This document shows positions 35,565 to 45,305 of a stretch of 64,000 nucleotides of DNA, piece by piece. Positions within the stretch are counted from its first letter, which is position 1; each line of letters begins with the position of its first letter. A model generated the notes under the pieces. That model worked only from the letters and a program-made list of their open reading frames with translations, was not told the origin of the DNA and ran no database searches. This DNA is from Gimesia chilikensis (GTDB lineage: Bacteria; Planctomycetota; Planctomycetia; Planctomycetales; Planctomycetaceae): assembly GCF_008329715.1 (NCBI RefSeq), contig NZ_VTSR01000018.1, positions 62,001-126,000 on the forward strand, written 5' to 3'. The position numbers were made by a program, and so were the translations under genes.

Positions 35565-37964
35565 ATGACGGCCACTGATCCGATTTGTCACATGCAGGTC
35601 GACGAATCGACTGCTCTCAACGCGACCGTGGACGACCAGACCTGGTACTTCTGCAGCCAGGGCTGTCGTGATAAATTTCTGGCGCAACATCACCATGAAG
35701 ATGCTCCCGCAAAAGAGGAGTGCCACCACGAGCAGCAGTCCGAACCTGCGCAGAAATCGGGCTGTTGTCATCATGAAGAGCACGGCGACGGCGGGCATGA
35801 GCACCATGGGCAGCATCAGAAAGCCCCTGCAAAGGTTCCCGCCGGCACAATCTATTCCTGTCCCATGCACTCGGAGATTGAACAGGAAGGGCCAGGCAGT
35901 TGCCCTATCTGTGGCATGGATCTGGAGCCGATCATGCCACAACAGGAAGACTCAGCTGAAGAGGTTGCCGAATACGAGCTGATGTCCCGTCGATTCTGGG
36001 GCGGTCTGATCCTGGGACTCCCTGTTTTTCTGCTGGCCATGCTCCCCATGATGGGCGTCCCCGTGCATGATTGGATTTCCGCGAAAGCCTCAGGCTGGAT
36101 CCAGTTTCTGCTCAGTACACCGGTCGTGTTCTGGGCCGGCTGGCCTCTCTATCAGCGGGCTTATAAATCGATTGTCAGCATGAACCTGAATATGTTCACG
36201 CTCATCGGCATCGGAACGGGCACCGCTTACATTTACAGTGTGATCGCGTTACTGGCGCCCGGAATCTTTCCCGAGTCGTTTCGACAACATGGCTCGGTCG
36301 AATTGTACTTCGAGGCGACCGTAGTGATTACGGTACTCGTTCTGCTGGGACAGATGCTGGAACTGCGGGCACGAAAACGCACGAATTCCGCAATCCGGGA
36401 ACTGCTGGCTCTCGCACCTCCCACCGCGCATCTGATCGTCGATGGAGAGGAACGGGATATCCCCTTGGAAGAAGTCGAAGCGGGAAATCTGCTTCGCGTA
36501 CGTCCCGGCGAAAAGGTGCCCGTGGATGGCGTCGTCGAAGAAGGCAAGAGCCTGATCGATGAATCAATGATTACCGGCGAACCGGTTCCCGTCTCCAAGG
36601 AGCAGGGGGCCGATGTCATCGGGGGGACGGTGAACCAGACCGGATCCTTTCTGATGAAAGCCGAAAAAGTGGGAGGGGAGACTCTGCTCTCACAGATCAT
36701 TCAGATGGTCTCCACTGCGCAGCGCAGTCGGGCTCCCATTCAACGGGTCGTCGATTCGGTCGCTGCGGTTTTCGTACCGGTCGTGTTGGGCACTGCCGTA
36801 ATTACCTTTCTGCTCTGGAGCTGGCTGGGACCAGAACCCCGGTTGGCCTATGCGCTCATCAACGCCGTCGCTGTATTGATTATCGCCTGTCCGTGTGCGC
36901 TGGGGCTGGCCACACCGATGTCGATTATGGTCGGCGTCGGCCGTGGAGCGAAGCAGGGGATTCTGATCAAAAACGCAGAAGTTCTGGAGACACTTCAGAA
37001 AGTCGATACCATTGTGGTCGATAAAACAGGGACATTGACCGAAGGCCAGCCCCGCTTAACTCAATGTGTGCCTGCGGGGGACCTGAGTGAAGACGAGCTG
37101 TTGATGTGGGCAGCCGCCGTGGAACAGCATAGCGAACATCCTCTTTCTCAGGCAGTCGTGCAGGCTGCAAAGGAGCAGGAAATTCAGCTCGACGAAGTTC
37201 AGGACTTTGATTCCGTAACGGGGGCCGGCGTGAAAGGGACCGTCCAGGGGAACCCTGTGTTGATCGGCAGTGCCGCGATGCTGGAAGACAATTCCATTAG
37301 CATCGACGACGCGTTGATGTCGCAGGCGAACGAGCTCCGTGAGCAGGGGCAGGGGGTTATCTTTGTTGCCATTGATGGTACGTTCGCCGGCTTTCTTTCG
37401 GTCTCGGATCCGATTAAGGAAACCACCGAACCAGCGATTCGCAAGCTGCATGAACTCGGACTTTCGATTGTGATGGTCACTGGTGACAACGAAAAGACCG
37501 CCCGGGCAGTCGCCCGACAATTGAATATCGATGATGTCGAAGCCGGCGTCAAACCGCAGGACAAGTATGAAAAGATCAAAGCCCTGCGCGAAAAAGGTCA
37601 CAAAGTTGCGATGGCCGGTGACGGAATCAACGATGCACCGGCACTCGCGGAAGCCGATGTGGGGATTGCGATGGGAACCGGCACCGATGTCGCCATCGAA
37701 AGTGCCGAGGTGACCCTGGTCAAAGGAGATCTGCGGGGCGTGGTCGATGCCATCGATCTAAGTCGGCTCGTGATGCGGAACATCCATCAGAACCTGGTCT
37801 TCGCCTTCGGGTACAACGCACTCGGCATTCCGATTGCCGCAGGGATCCTGGTTCCCTTCTTCGGCATCCATACACTACTCAGTCCGATGATTGCGGCTGC
37901 CGCGATGAGCTTCAGTTCGATCTCCGTGATCAGTAACGCACTCCGGCTGCGTGCCCGGCACTGA
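35565..37964 (+). CDS. copA: Copper-type P1B ATPase with YHS and heavy-metal-binding N-terminal domains
   Basis: A 799-residue heavy-metal exporter. N-terminally there is a YHS domain ([12 protein letters not shown]...CSQGC), a His-rich stretch ([16 protein letters not shown]) and a CPMH...[12 protein letters not shown] heavy-metal-binding domain, in place of the usual CxxC HMA. The transmembrane metal site is C442-P-C444 in [13 protein letters not shown]. The phosphorylated Asp is D486 in DKTGTLTEG, and [10 protein letters not shown] marks the hinge. The C-terminal [16 protein letters not shown] agrees with Cu(I)/Ag(I) transport. It pumps copper out of the cytoplasm using ATP. The His-rich part may capture metal. 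It is downstream of the 2TM gene. Confidence 0.94.
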   Translation: MTATDPICHMQVDESTALNATVDDQTWYFCSQGCRDKFLAQHHHEDAPAKEECHHEQQSEPAQKSGCCHHEEHGDGGHEHHGQHQKAPAKVPAGTIYSCPMHSEIEQEGPGSCPICGMDLEPIMPQQEDSAEEVAEYELMSRRFWGGLILGLPVFLLAMLPMMGVPVHDWISAKASGWIQFLLSTPVVFWAGWPLYQRAYKSIVSMNLNMFTLIGIGTGTAYIYSVIALLAPGIFPESFRQHGSVELYFEATVVITVLVLLGQMLELRARKRTNSAIRELLALAPPTAHLIVDGEERDIPLEEVEAGNLLRVRPGEKVPVDGVVEEGKSLIDESMITGEPVPVSKEQGADVIGGTVNQTGSFLMKAEKVGGETLLSQIIQMVSTAQRSRAPIQRVVDSVAAVFVPVVLGTAVITFLLWSWLGPEPRLAYALINAVAVLIIACPCALGLATPMSIMVGVGRGAKQGILIKNAEVLETLQKVDTIVVDKTGTLTEGQPRLTQCVPAGDLSEDELLMWAAAVEQHSEHPLSQAVVQAAKEQEIQLDEVQDFDSVTGAGVKGTVQGNPVLIGSAAMLEDNSISIDDALMSQANELREQGQGVIFVAIDGTFAGFLSVSDPIKETTEPAIRKLHELGLSIVMVTGDNEKTARAVARQLNIDDVEAGVKPQDKYEKIKALREKGHKVAMAGDGINDAPALAEADVGIAMGTGTDVAIESAEVTLVKGDLRGVVDAIDLSRLVMRNIHQNLVFAFGYNALGIPIAAGILVPFFGIHTLLSPMIAAAAMSFSSISVISNALRLRARH

Positions 37965-37965
37965 T

Positions 37966-38832
37966 TTATTTCTGTGCTGTATCCTGTTTACGCGCCTTGA
38001 CGATGCGCCTGATCTCTTTCAACGCGAGCAGGTGACCAGGCTCCACCATCGTACCATGTGTGAATCCATCCAGTTCAAACAGCTGCGTCTCTTTGTGGCC
38101 GACAACCTTCATCAGGCTGTTGAGATAAGCGTTTTCTTCATAACGCGTCGGGAATTCCAGTTCCCGGTCTCCTGTGATCAACAGGATCGGCGGTGCATCT
38201 TTGCGGGCATGATAGAGAGGTGCCATGTCATCAATCACAGGCTGGTCGCGGCCGATGCCCATTTCTTCCCGGACAGTCATATGGGTGATGCAGTGTCCGC
38301 TGTAAGGGATCAGTCCCGCGATCTGATTGGCATCAATCTCGTGTGCCGCCAGCCAGCGACGATCGAGGCCGAGCATACTGGTCAGGTAGCCGCCCGCAGA
38401 ATGTCCGGCCACGAAAATCAGGTTGGGATCACCACCATAGTTCTTGATGTTCTCAAAGGTCCAGGCAACCGCTGCGGCCGCATCTTCGAGGTACGCCGGC
38501 TTCTTTGCTTTGGGGAATAATCGATAGTTGACACCCACAACGGCAATCCCCTGATCCCGCAGCGCTTTGGGGATCTGCTTTCCGCCCCCTTTCAAACCGC
38601 CCCCATGAAACCAGACGACCGTGGGAAAGTTTTTAATCGTCGTGGGATAGTACAGGTCAAGTTTGCAGCGTTCACGCATGTATTCATCCTGCGCAGTGTC
38701 TGCCTCAGTCCGATAAGAAATATCAGCAATCGTTTTATATTTCGGCTCGCTCTCCTGCGCTGGTGCAGGGCGGGTTCCACAGATGACCAGGAGTAGAAGC
38801 AGCAGGGGGAGAGAAAATCGCATGTGTCGCAT
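37966..38832 (-). CDS. Alpha/beta hydrolase, carboxylesterase/feruloyl-esterase-like, secreted
   Basis: A 288-residue protein with an N-terminal signal peptide (LPLLLLLLVICGTRPAPAQ). The oxyanion segment VVWFHGGGLKGG and nucleophile elbow GHSAGGYL are typical of the hormone-sensitive-lipase/BD-FAE-like group; a C-terminal His in FELDGFTHGTM likely completes the triad. It probably cleaves esters (for example acetyl or feruloyl groups of polysaccharides) in the periplasm. The gene converges tightly on copA (1 bp between stops). Confidence 0.88.
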   Translation of the reverse strand: MRHMRFSLPLLLLLLVICGTRPAPAQESEPKYKTIADISYRTEADTAQDEYMRERCKLDLYYPTTIKNFPTVVWFHGGGLKGGGKQIPKALRDQGIAVVGVNYRLFPKAKKPAYLEDAAAAVAWTFENIKNYGGDPNLIFVAGHSAGGYLTSMLGLDRRWLAAHEIDANQIAGLIPYSGHCITHMTVREEMGIGRDQPVIDDMAPLYHARKDAPPILLITGDRELEFPTRYEENAYLNSLMKVVGHKETQLFELDGFTHGTMVEPGHLLALKEIRRIVKARKQDTAQK

Positions 38833-39083
38833 ATCGAAACCTCAAATGATTGTTGTCTCAGTGAGAAGCTGGGGGATCTCTGTCGAGGTTAAATTATAGA
38901 TCACGTGCAGCCCTAATGACAGGCTGGTAGAGCTAGTCTCATCCGTGTGGTTGAGCCATTCCATGTTCAATTCTCCTCCGATCAGAGCATTCAGTCTTGC
39001 AGCTCGTTTGAGGTATGTAATACTGGAGCATACTATTTTCTTCGCAGGGACTTGGTGTCCTGGCTCTAAGCAGGCATTATTCT

Positions 39084-40856
39084 ATGACCGCGATTCTGGG
39101 TATATCGGCATTCTATCACGACTCGGCTGCAGCGCTGATTGTCGATGGTGAAATTATCGCCGCAGCCCAGGAAGAACGCTTTACCCGCGTTAAGCAGGAT
39201 GCCTCGTTTCCCTCACAGGCGATTGATTATTGCCTACGGGAAGCCGGTCTTTCCGCAGACGAAATTGACTATGTCGGCTTCTATGAAAAACCGTTTCTGA
39301 AATTTGAGCGGCTGCTCGAAACCACGCTGGCTTTTGCTCCATTTGGTTTTCGTGCGTTTCTGAATACGATTCCCAGCTGGCTACAGACCAAATTACATCT
39401 GCCCCGCATCATCAAACGGGAACTGCAGGGCAAATATCAGAAACGCATCGTCTTTTGTGAGCATCACGATTCACACGCCGCCAGTGCGTTTTTCCCTTCT
39501 CCTTTTGAGGAAGCAGCAATCCTGACAGTCGACGGTGTGGGAGAGTGGGCTACCGCCGCTTATGGAGTCGGTCAAGGAAATCGAATCAAGATACAGAGCG
39601 AGTTGCATTATCCGCACTCCCCTGGCTTATTGTATTCTGCATTCACTTATTACTGTGGTTTTCGCGTCAATTCTGGTGAATATAAGCTGATGGGACTCGC
39701 GCCATACGGAGAGCCGCGATTCGCTGATCTGATCCGGGAGAAACTGGTCGACATCAAAGCCGACGGCTCGATCCGCCTGGATCTCTCTTACTTCAACTTC
39801 TGTCATGGCCTGACAATGACCTCCACCCGGTTTCACAAACTGTTTGGTGGTCCTCCCCGTCAACCGGAAACCGAGATCAAACAGCGACACAAAGATCTGG
39901 CGGCTTCGATTCAGCTTGTACTCGAAGAAATCCTGCTCAAGATGGTTCAACACGTGCATATGGAGACGCAGCAGACGCGGTTCTGTATGGCTGGTGGGGT
40001 TGCATTAAACTGTGTGGCGAATGGCAGGATCCTGCGGGAAGGGCCGTTTGATGAAGTCTGGATTCAACCAGCGGCCGGTGATGCGGGAGGCGCACTGGGA
40101 GTAGCTCAGTTGATCTGGCATCAGCTCTTAAATCAGCCGCGAAGTACTCAAGCAACGGACCAGCAGCGCGGCAGTTTCCTGGGGCCGAGTTTTGATGATG
40201 CAGCAATTCAGCAGTTTCTGGATCAGCAGCAGATTACTTACCGATGTGTCTCTGACGACCAGCAGCTTTGTCAAGAAGTTGCCAGATTACTGGCGAAAGA
40301 AAAAGTCGTCGGCTGGTTCCAGGGGCGGATGGAATTCGGTCCCCGGGCTCTGGGCGGACGCAGTATTCTCGCCGATCCACGCAGTGCGCAGATGCAGTCG
40401 ATATTGAACCAGAAAATCAAATTCCGCGAATCGTTCCGTCCTTTTGCTCCTGCAGTCTTGCGAGAGCGTGTTACCGACTACTTCGATTTTCCCGAGCGAT
40501 GCGAGAGCCCGTATATGCTGCAACTGACGCAAGTCCAGCCACAAGCAAATATCCCCGCAGTCACTCACGTCGATGGTTCGTCTCGCCTGCAGACCGTCGA
40601 TGTCGAGCGGCATGGTCTCTTTTATCAGTTGATCTCGGAGTTTGAAAAACTGACAGGGGTCCCCTTACTGATCAACACCAGTTTCAACGTACGCGGTGAG
40701 CCTCCTGTATGCACTCCCCAGGACGCCTGGCACTGTTTTATGTCGACCGATCTGGATGTGCTGGTTCTCGAACATTTTGTGGTTATGAAATCGGAACAGT
40801 CAGCAGAACAGATGCAGGCAGCCCGGAAACAGCCAGTGGGCATGACACTCGACTGA
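39084..40856 (+). CDS. Carbamoyltransferase (NodU/CmcH family)
   Basis: A 590-residue enzyme. The N-terminal metal/phosphate-binding HxxxH region is ISAFYHDSAAALIVDGEI plus CEHHDSHAASAF; the carbamoyl-adenylate (Kae1-like) fold carries MAGGVALNCVANGRIL and the C-terminal YrdC-like part has FQGRMEFGPRALGGRSIL. NodU/CmcH enzymes transfer a carbamoyl group from carbamoyl phosphate to a hydroxyl on sugars or antibiotics via an AMP intermediate. It is followed closely by SxtJ-like and DUF5989-like genes, an arrangement I recall as recurring in diverse bacteria with unknown product. Substrate unknown. Confidence 0.93.
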   Translation: MTAILGISAFYHDSAAALIVDGEIIAAAQEERFTRVKQDASFPSQAIDYCLREAGLSADEIDYVGFYEKPFLKFERLLETTLAFAPFGFRAFLNTIPSWLQTKLHLPRIIKRELQGKYQKRIVFCEHHDSHAASAFFPSPFEEAAILTVDGVGEWATAAYGVGQGNRIKIQSELHYPHSPGLLYSAFTYYCGFRVNSGEYKLMGLAPYGEPRFADLIREKLVDIKADGSIRLDLSYFNFCHGLTMTSTRFHKLFGGPPRQPETEIKQRHKDLAASIQLVLEEILLKMVQHVHMETQQTRFCMAGGVALNCVANGRILREGPFDEVWIQPAAGDAGGALGVAQLIWHQLLNQPRSTQATDQQRGSFLGPSFDDAAIQQFLDQQQITYRCVSDDQQLCQEVARLLAKEKVVGWFQGRMEFGPRALGGRSILADPRSAQMQSILNQKIKFRESFRPFAPAVLRERVTDYFDFPERCESPYMLQLTQVQPQANIPAVTHVDGSSRLQTVDVERHGLFYQLISEFEKLTGVPLLINTSFNVRGEPPVCTPQDAWHCFMSTDLDVLVLEHFVVMKSEQSAEQMQAARKQPVGMTLD

Positions 40857-40869
40857 AGATAATGATCGG

Positions 40870-41301
40870 ATGAATAAACACCGTATGACGCTCATCGAAA
40901 TCAACTGGAATCCCCACCAACGCGAACTGCGCATGTTTGCAGTTGCGCTGGCCTGTCTGTGTGTGTTGGGAGGCGCATTCTGTTTGCAGCGTGGGGCATC
41001 TGGGCTTCTCTCGAGCACATTGTTCGGCGTGGCACTGGTTGTGTTATGTGTTGCCTGGCTGACACCGCACTCGATGCGGCCCGTGTATCTTTTGTGGATG
41101 CTCCTGTTTTATCCGCTCCGCTGGCTGGTTTCCTGCCTGTTAATCGCTGTGGTATATTATCTCGTGATCACACCCGTGGGGTTAATCATCAGACTGTCAG
41201 GTCGAAAGCTCATCGAGAAACACTTCGATTCCGAAACCAGCACGTACTGGAAACCCAAAACAGAAACACGTTCCCCCGAAGATTATTTTCGGCAGTTTTA
41301 A
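40870..41301 (+). CDS. SxtJ-family membrane protein
   Basis: A 143-residue membrane protein starting 13 bp after the carbamoyltransferase. Three or four membrane segments lie at about 24-42, 47-65 and 72-110 (LLWMLLFYPLRWLVSCLLIAVVYYL). The C-terminal motif TSTYWKPKTETRSPEDYFRQF is the characteristic tail I associate with SxtJ-type proteins, named from the saxitoxin cluster. Function unknown, but the gene is commonly linked to carbamoyltransferases. Confidence 0.8.
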   Translation: MNKHRMTLIEINWNPHQRELRMFAVALACLCVLGGAFCLQRGASGLLSSTLFGVALVVLCVAWLTPHSMRPVYLLWMLLFYPLRWLVSCLLIAVVYYLVITPVGLIIRLSGRKLIEKHFDSETSTYWKPKTETRSPEDYFRQF

Positions 41302-41327
41302 TCGCGCTCAAATACGCAGGTCAGCAG

Positions 41328-41552
41328 ATGACAGATTCAGACTCAACAGAACCCGCAGCCGATGAGAAAACACAGGCGGAATTTCAAACGCAGTCTGAAC
41401 AGCCCGCGCCCGGGATTGTCGTCGAGTTCTGGGATTTTCTCCGTCACAACAAAAAGTGGTGGCTTGCGCCGATCATCATCGCGCTGCTGTTGATTGGCCT
41501 GCTGGTCTTCATCAGTGGCAGCGGACTGGCACCATTCATCTATCCGATTTAA
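41328..41552 (+). CDS. Short membrane protein, DUF5989-like
   Basis: A 74-residue protein starting at ATG 41328, 26 bp after the SxtJ-like stop. The N-terminal half is acidic and polar, then comes EFWDFLRHNKKWWLAPII and a single membrane helix (IIIALLLIGLLVFISGSGLAPFIYPI). The charged-then-WWL-P-helix pattern matches the small protein usually found third in carbamoyltransferase/SxtJ sets. No catalytic residues visible. Confidence 0.75.
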   Translation: MTDSDSTEPAADEKTQAEFQTQSEQPAPGIVVEFWDFLRHNKKWWLAPIIIALLLIGLLVFISGSGLAPFIYPI

Positions 41553-41827
41553 ATCAAGATTTGAGGAGGGGACTCCCGAAGCGACATCAGAATATCTGAC
41601 CGTAATAAACAAGGCTGGTGCATGTTCATTCTCGCGGTGTTAAGGGTTTTCAGATCTCTCCTGATCTAAGGCGGATTCCCATAAACTGTTTGCAGTGGGT
41701 AGACCAAAAGCATAGACTTGAGATTATACCAGGCGCCTCTGCCCGGGGATATTCTGCATCCCGAAATCGGGGAGCCTGCGTCCGGACTCTGCACCCCTTT
41801 ATTATCCTTGCCTCTGGATTTGACAAC

Positions 41828-43609
41828 ATGAGAACTTTCTACGCCCGCTGTCTGGCAGGACTGCTGCTGGTACTCTGCTTCGGTTCCCCTGCTGCTCTGT
41901 CTGCCGCTCAGCATACCAATGTGATTCTGATCATGACCGATGACCAGGGAGGCTGGGACTATGGATTTCTGGGAAATAAAATTCTCAATACCCCTAACCT
42001 CGACAAGATGGCAGCCGGCGGCGCGCGGATGAGCCGTTTTTATGTGAGTCCCGTCTGTACGCCGACTCGGGCCAACCTGATGACGGGCCGCTATAACTAT
42101 CGCACCCGTGCTATCGATACTTACATCGGACGAGCCATGCTGGAGCCGGAAGAGGTCACCATCGCTGAGGTGTTGAAACCCGCAGGCTACCGAACCGGAA
42201 TTTTCGGGAAATGGCATCTGGGAGACAGCTATCCCATGCGTCCTCAGGACCAGGGCTTCCAGGAAGTGCTCGTGCATCGTGGCGGCGGCATTGGCCAGCC
42301 CAGCGATCCACCTGAAGGAGCTGGCAAATACACCGATCCGGTTCTGTTCCATAATGGCGAAAAAAAACAGATGAAAGGCTATTGCACCGATATCTATTTC
42401 GACCATGCCATGAAATTCATCGAACAGAACGAGGTGGATAACAGGCCCACTTTTATCTATCTGGCTACCAACGCGCCCCACGGACCCTTCGATGACGTTC
42501 CCGAGGAACTGCGAGAGAAGTACAAAGCGATGGACCTCAAAGACGCGTACGGTTATACCCTGAATCCCAAACGGAAAAATGAAAAGCTGTTCGATAAAAC
42601 GTCACGCGTATTCTCGATGATCGAAAATATCGATCAGAATATCGGACGCCTGTTTGCCCGTTTGAAGGAGATCGGCGCCTATGACAATACACTGGTGTTG
42701 TTCCTGAACGATAACGGTCCCAACGGTCCACGCTATGTCGGTCCGCACCAGGGGGCGAAAGGAAGTGTCAATGAAGGGGGCATACGTTCTCCGCTGCTGG
42801 CACACTGGCCCGCTCAACTCACGCCGGGAACCGTCAATGGTCGAATTGCAGCCCACTACGATATCTTCCCGACAATTCTGGCAGCTACCGGTGTTTCCAA
42901 ACCGGAAGCGTTGAAACTGGATGGCAAGAACATTCTGCCGCTGCTCAAAAATGAAGCCGAAAACTGGCCAGAGCGGGCGTTGTTCCTGCAGTGGCATCGA
43001 GGTGATGAACCGACGCCGCGGACGAATGCCGCAGTCGTGACACAGAATTACAAGATGACTTTTTCCAAACCGGATGTGCCCGGCAAACTGTTTCAGCTCA
43101 GCGACGATCCGGGTGAACGTCAGGATCTGGCACAGACGAAACCAGCGGTCGCGAAACGGCTGACAAAACAGTATGACCAGTGGTTTACCGATGTGAGTCA
43201 TACCCGCCCCGATAATTACGCTCCGCCGCGCATTCATGTCGGGAATCCCAAAGAAACGACAACGGTCCTGACGCGGCAGGACTGGCGTTACAACGGCCCC
43301 AAGGGAAAAGGCTGGACGCGCGACGCCCGCGGGGTCTGGCTGATTACAGTGGAAGAAGATGGCACCTATGACCTCAAGGTACAGTTCTCGAAGTCGCAGC
43401 CACCCATGCCGGCCGAGCTGACGATGAAGGTCGGAAATGACCTCTTTCATTCGGTCGTCCCTGCAGACCACTCCGAACATGTTTTCAAAAATGTTACCCT
43501 GCACAAAGGGGATCAGACGGTCGATGTCAAAATCGTCGAGGGGGATGTCGAACGCGGTCCTATGATGGTCTATCTCATCCAGAAATCGACAGGAAATGCT
43601 GCACAGTAA
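41828..43609 (+). CDS. Arylsulfatase A-type sulfatase with extra C-terminal domain
   Basis: A 593-residue sulfatase. ATG 41828 is chosen because it directly precedes a signal peptide (CLAGLLLVLCFGSPAALSAAQ); the open frame back to 41618 is mostly non-coding. NVILIMTDDQGGWD holds the metal-binding Asp pair, and C77 in CTPTRANLMTGRY is the formylglycine site (C-x-P-x-R retained). KWHLGDS and LNDNGPN are further landmarks. Residues from about 470 onward are an additional beta-rich domain (VWLITVEEDGTYDLKVQF), possibly for carbohydrate binding. It likely acts on sulfated polysaccharides outside the cytoplasm. Confidence 0.92.
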   Translation: MRTFYARCLAGLLLVLCFGSPAALSAAQHTNVILIMTDDQGGWDYGFLGNKILNTPNLDKMAAGGARMSRFYVSPVCTPTRANLMTGRYNYRTRAIDTYIGRAMLEPEEVTIAEVLKPAGYRTGIFGKWHLGDSYPMRPQDQGFQEVLVHRGGGIGQPSDPPEGAGKYTDPVLFHNGEKKQMKGYCTDIYFDHAMKFIEQNEVDNRPTFIYLATNAPHGPFDDVPEELREKYKAMDLKDAYGYTLNPKRKNEKLFDKTSRVFSMIENIDQNIGRLFARLKEIGAYDNTLVLFLNDNGPNGPRYVGPHQGAKGSVNEGGIRSPLLAHWPAQLTPGTVNGRIAAHYDIFPTILAATGVSKPEALKLDGKNILPLLKNEAENWPERALFLQWHRGDEPTPRTNAAVVTQNYKMTFSKPDVPGKLFQLSDDPGERQDLAQTKPAVAKRLTKQYDQWFTDVSHTRPDNYAPPRIHVGNPKETTTVLTRQDWRYNGPKGKGWTRDARGVWLITVEEDGTYDLKVQFSKSQPPMPAELTMKVGNDLFHSVVPADHSEHVFKNVTLHKGDQTVDVKIVEGDVERGPMMVYLIQKSTGNAAQ

Positions 43610-43929
43610 CAGCGTTAGAATACTGTGTCAGAAGCGTCAGTACAGGCACCTGGATTCTCCCGGAAACTGTAAAAGAATGCTCAACTGGAATGGTCTTGAG
43701 TCAGGATACCATTTACTATAAATAAGGAATCTTAAATTATAGATGCGCTGTTCCAGAGTGAATCGAAGTACAATAAACGGCTGAAATCTCCAGCGGATTC
43801 AAGCCAGAAGCGTAAGATGTCTGGGGCAGACCCGGTGCGAACCGGGAGAATTGACTTTTGAACGTCAATTAATCATCACTCCACAGGCCGAGACGAACCG
43901 CGGCCTTCCTCTGTTTATGGGACTGATTA
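43610..43929 (+). other. Long intergenic leader upstream of a Tat-Gfo/Idh gene
   Basis: A 320-bp gap. Its 3' third (43820-43906) contains four consecutive hairpins, listed separately. The remainder is AT-rich without a clear promoter consensus. The start codon at 43930 has only a weak GGGA-like ribosome-binding sequence. Confidence 0.5.
43820..43906 (+). ncRNA. Candidate structured 5' leader with four tandem hairpins
   Basis: Four local stems follow one another. TCTG-GGG-CAGA is at 43820-43830. CCCGGT-GCGA-ACCGGG, a perfect 6-bp stem with a GNRA (GCGA) tetraloop, is at 43831-43846. AATTGAC/GTCAATT with an 8-nt loop is at 43849-43870, and AGGCCG/CGGCCT with a 10-nt loop is at 43885-43906. The start codon follows 23 nt later. 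This looks like a cis-regulatory RNA or translation-control element rather than a terminator, as there is no T run. No known riboswitch signature recognised. Confidence 0.45.
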
Positions 43930-45237
43930 ATGCAAAAGAATTCAAACTTCAGCCGTCGTGAGTTTCTGAAAAGCACGACTGCCGGCGCCGCCGCAATTTC
44001 TACAGGACTCTGGACGGGGCTGGCTCCCGCTGCTTCGAAGTCCGCGAATGAAAAACTGAATATTGCCTGTATCGGAACCGCGAACCGCGCTGCAGCCGAT
44101 GTCGCGGGTGTCAAAAGTGAGAACATCGTCGCCCTGGTAGACGTTGACCAGAATTACCTCGATCGAGCAGGATCGAGCTTACCAGATGCCCGTCGCTATG
44201 CAGACTACCGCGAGATGCTGGAAAGCGAAGATGGAAAGATTGACGCCGTCGTCATCGGCACCACCGACCATCATCACGCCCCCGCCACGATTCGCGCTAT
44301 TCGCAAAGGACTTCACGTTTACTGCGAAAAACCGCTGACGCACACCGTACAGGAAGCACGTATCATCGCTGAAGAGGCGAAGAAGCACGGCGTTGCCACA
44401 CAGCTGGGAACTCAGATTCACGCCGGCGACAATTACCGTCGCGTTGTTGAGATTGTGCGATCCGGAGTTCTGGGCGATATCGGTGAAGTTCACGTCTGGG
44501 TTGGAAAAGGCTGGGGCGGCGGCGATCTGCCGACTGAAACTCAGGATCCACCGAAGAACCTAAACTGGGATCTCTGGCTCGGTCCTGCACCTGAGCGTCC
44601 CTATGCCGCCGGTCGTTATCATCCCGCACAGTGGCGTCGCTGGTGGCAGTTCGGCCAGGGGACTCTGGGTGACATGGCCTGCCATTATATGGACCTCCCC
44701 TTCTGGGCACTCGACCTGCGTCATCCGACGCACTGTGAAGCCGAAGGCCCCGAAGTCCATCCCGAAGCCTGTCCTCACGGTTTGACCGTTCGTTACCAGT
44801 TCCCCAAACGGGGCAGCCTGGTACCCGTCAACCTGACCTGGTACGACGGAAACATGATTCCCAAGAAAGTCGCCGGTCAGCGTGTACCGGGAAGCGGTGT
44901 GATGTTTGTCGGAACTGAGGGATCCATGTTTGCCAACTATGGCAGCTATAAACTGTTCCCGAAAGAAAAGTTCGGCGACTTCAAACCACCAAAAGAGTCT
45001 ATTCCGAATTCAATCGGTCATCATGCCGAATGGATCAAGGCCTGCAAGGATGGTTCTCCCACCACCTGTAACTTTGATTATTCTGGTGCCCTGACTGAAG
45101 CAGTTCTGCTGGGCAATGTGGCTTATCGTTCGCAGTGTGCCCTGGATTGGGATGCAGCGAACCTCAAAGCAACGAACTGTCCTGCAGCCGACAAGTTCAT
45201 CTCGAAAGAATACCGCGACGGCTGGGAAGTCGTTTAA
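43930..45237 (+). CDS. Tat-exported Gfo/Idh/MocA family oxidoreductase
   Basis: A 435-residue NAD(P)-dependent oxidoreductase carrying a twin-arginine signal (SRREFLKSTTAGAAAIS), so it is likely folded with cofactor in the cytoplasm and exported, a common trait in planctomycetes. The Rossmann fold begins KLNIACIGTANRA; the catalytic Lys lies in CEKPLTHTV; the C-terminal substrate domain contains GDMACHYMDLPFWAL. The substrate is probably a sugar or cyclitol, not predictable. Its upstream leader is highly structured (43820-43906) and a strong terminator follows at 45260. Confidence 0.92.
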   Translation: MQKNSNFSRREFLKSTTAGAAAISTGLWTGLAPAASKSANEKLNIACIGTANRAAADVAGVKSENIVALVDVDQNYLDRAGSSLPDARRYADYREMLESEDGKIDAVVIGTTDHHHAPATIRAIRKGLHVYCEKPLTHTVQEARIIAEEAKKHGVATQLGTQIHAGDNYRRVVEIVRSGVLGDIGEVHVWVGKGWGGGDLPTETQDPPKNLNWDLWLGPAPERPYAAGRYHPAQWRRWWQFGQGTLGDMACHYMDLPFWALDLRHPTHCEAEGPEVHPEACPHGLTVRYQFPKRGSLVPVNLTWYDGNMIPKKVAGQRVPGSGVMFVGTEGSMFANYGSYKLFPKEKFGDFKPPKESIPNSIGHHAEWIKACKDGSPTTCNFDYSGALTEAVLLGNVAYRSQCALDWDAANLKATNCPAADKFISKEYRDGWEVV

Positions 45238-45259
45238 TCCCGCGGTCAGCGCAAAGACA

Positions 45260-45296
45260 GGCCCGGCTTCCAAATTGGGAAGCCGGGCTTTTTTTA
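45260..45296 (+). terminator. Rho-independent terminator between convergent genes
   Basis: GCCCGGCTTCC (45261-45271) pairs with GGAAGCCGGGC (45278-45288), followed by a run of T. It ends the 43930 transcript; the convergent LRR gene also stops here. Confidence 0.93.
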
Positions 45297-45305
45297 CAGA
45301 TTGAA

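Noticed and set aside
38945-39151. 68-codon rightward frame upstream of the carbamoyltransferase
   Set aside because: No ribosome-binding site, atypical composition, and it overlaps the true start of the carbamoyltransferase at 39084.
40959-41552. Long frame spanning the SxtJ-like and DUF5989-like genes
   Set aside because: Only its last 74 codons (from 41328) look coding; the earlier part is a shadow of the SxtJ-like gene.
43831-43846. Calling the CCCGGT-GCGA-ACCGGG hairpin a terminator
   Set aside because: No T run follows on either strand, and three further hairpins follow in the leader.
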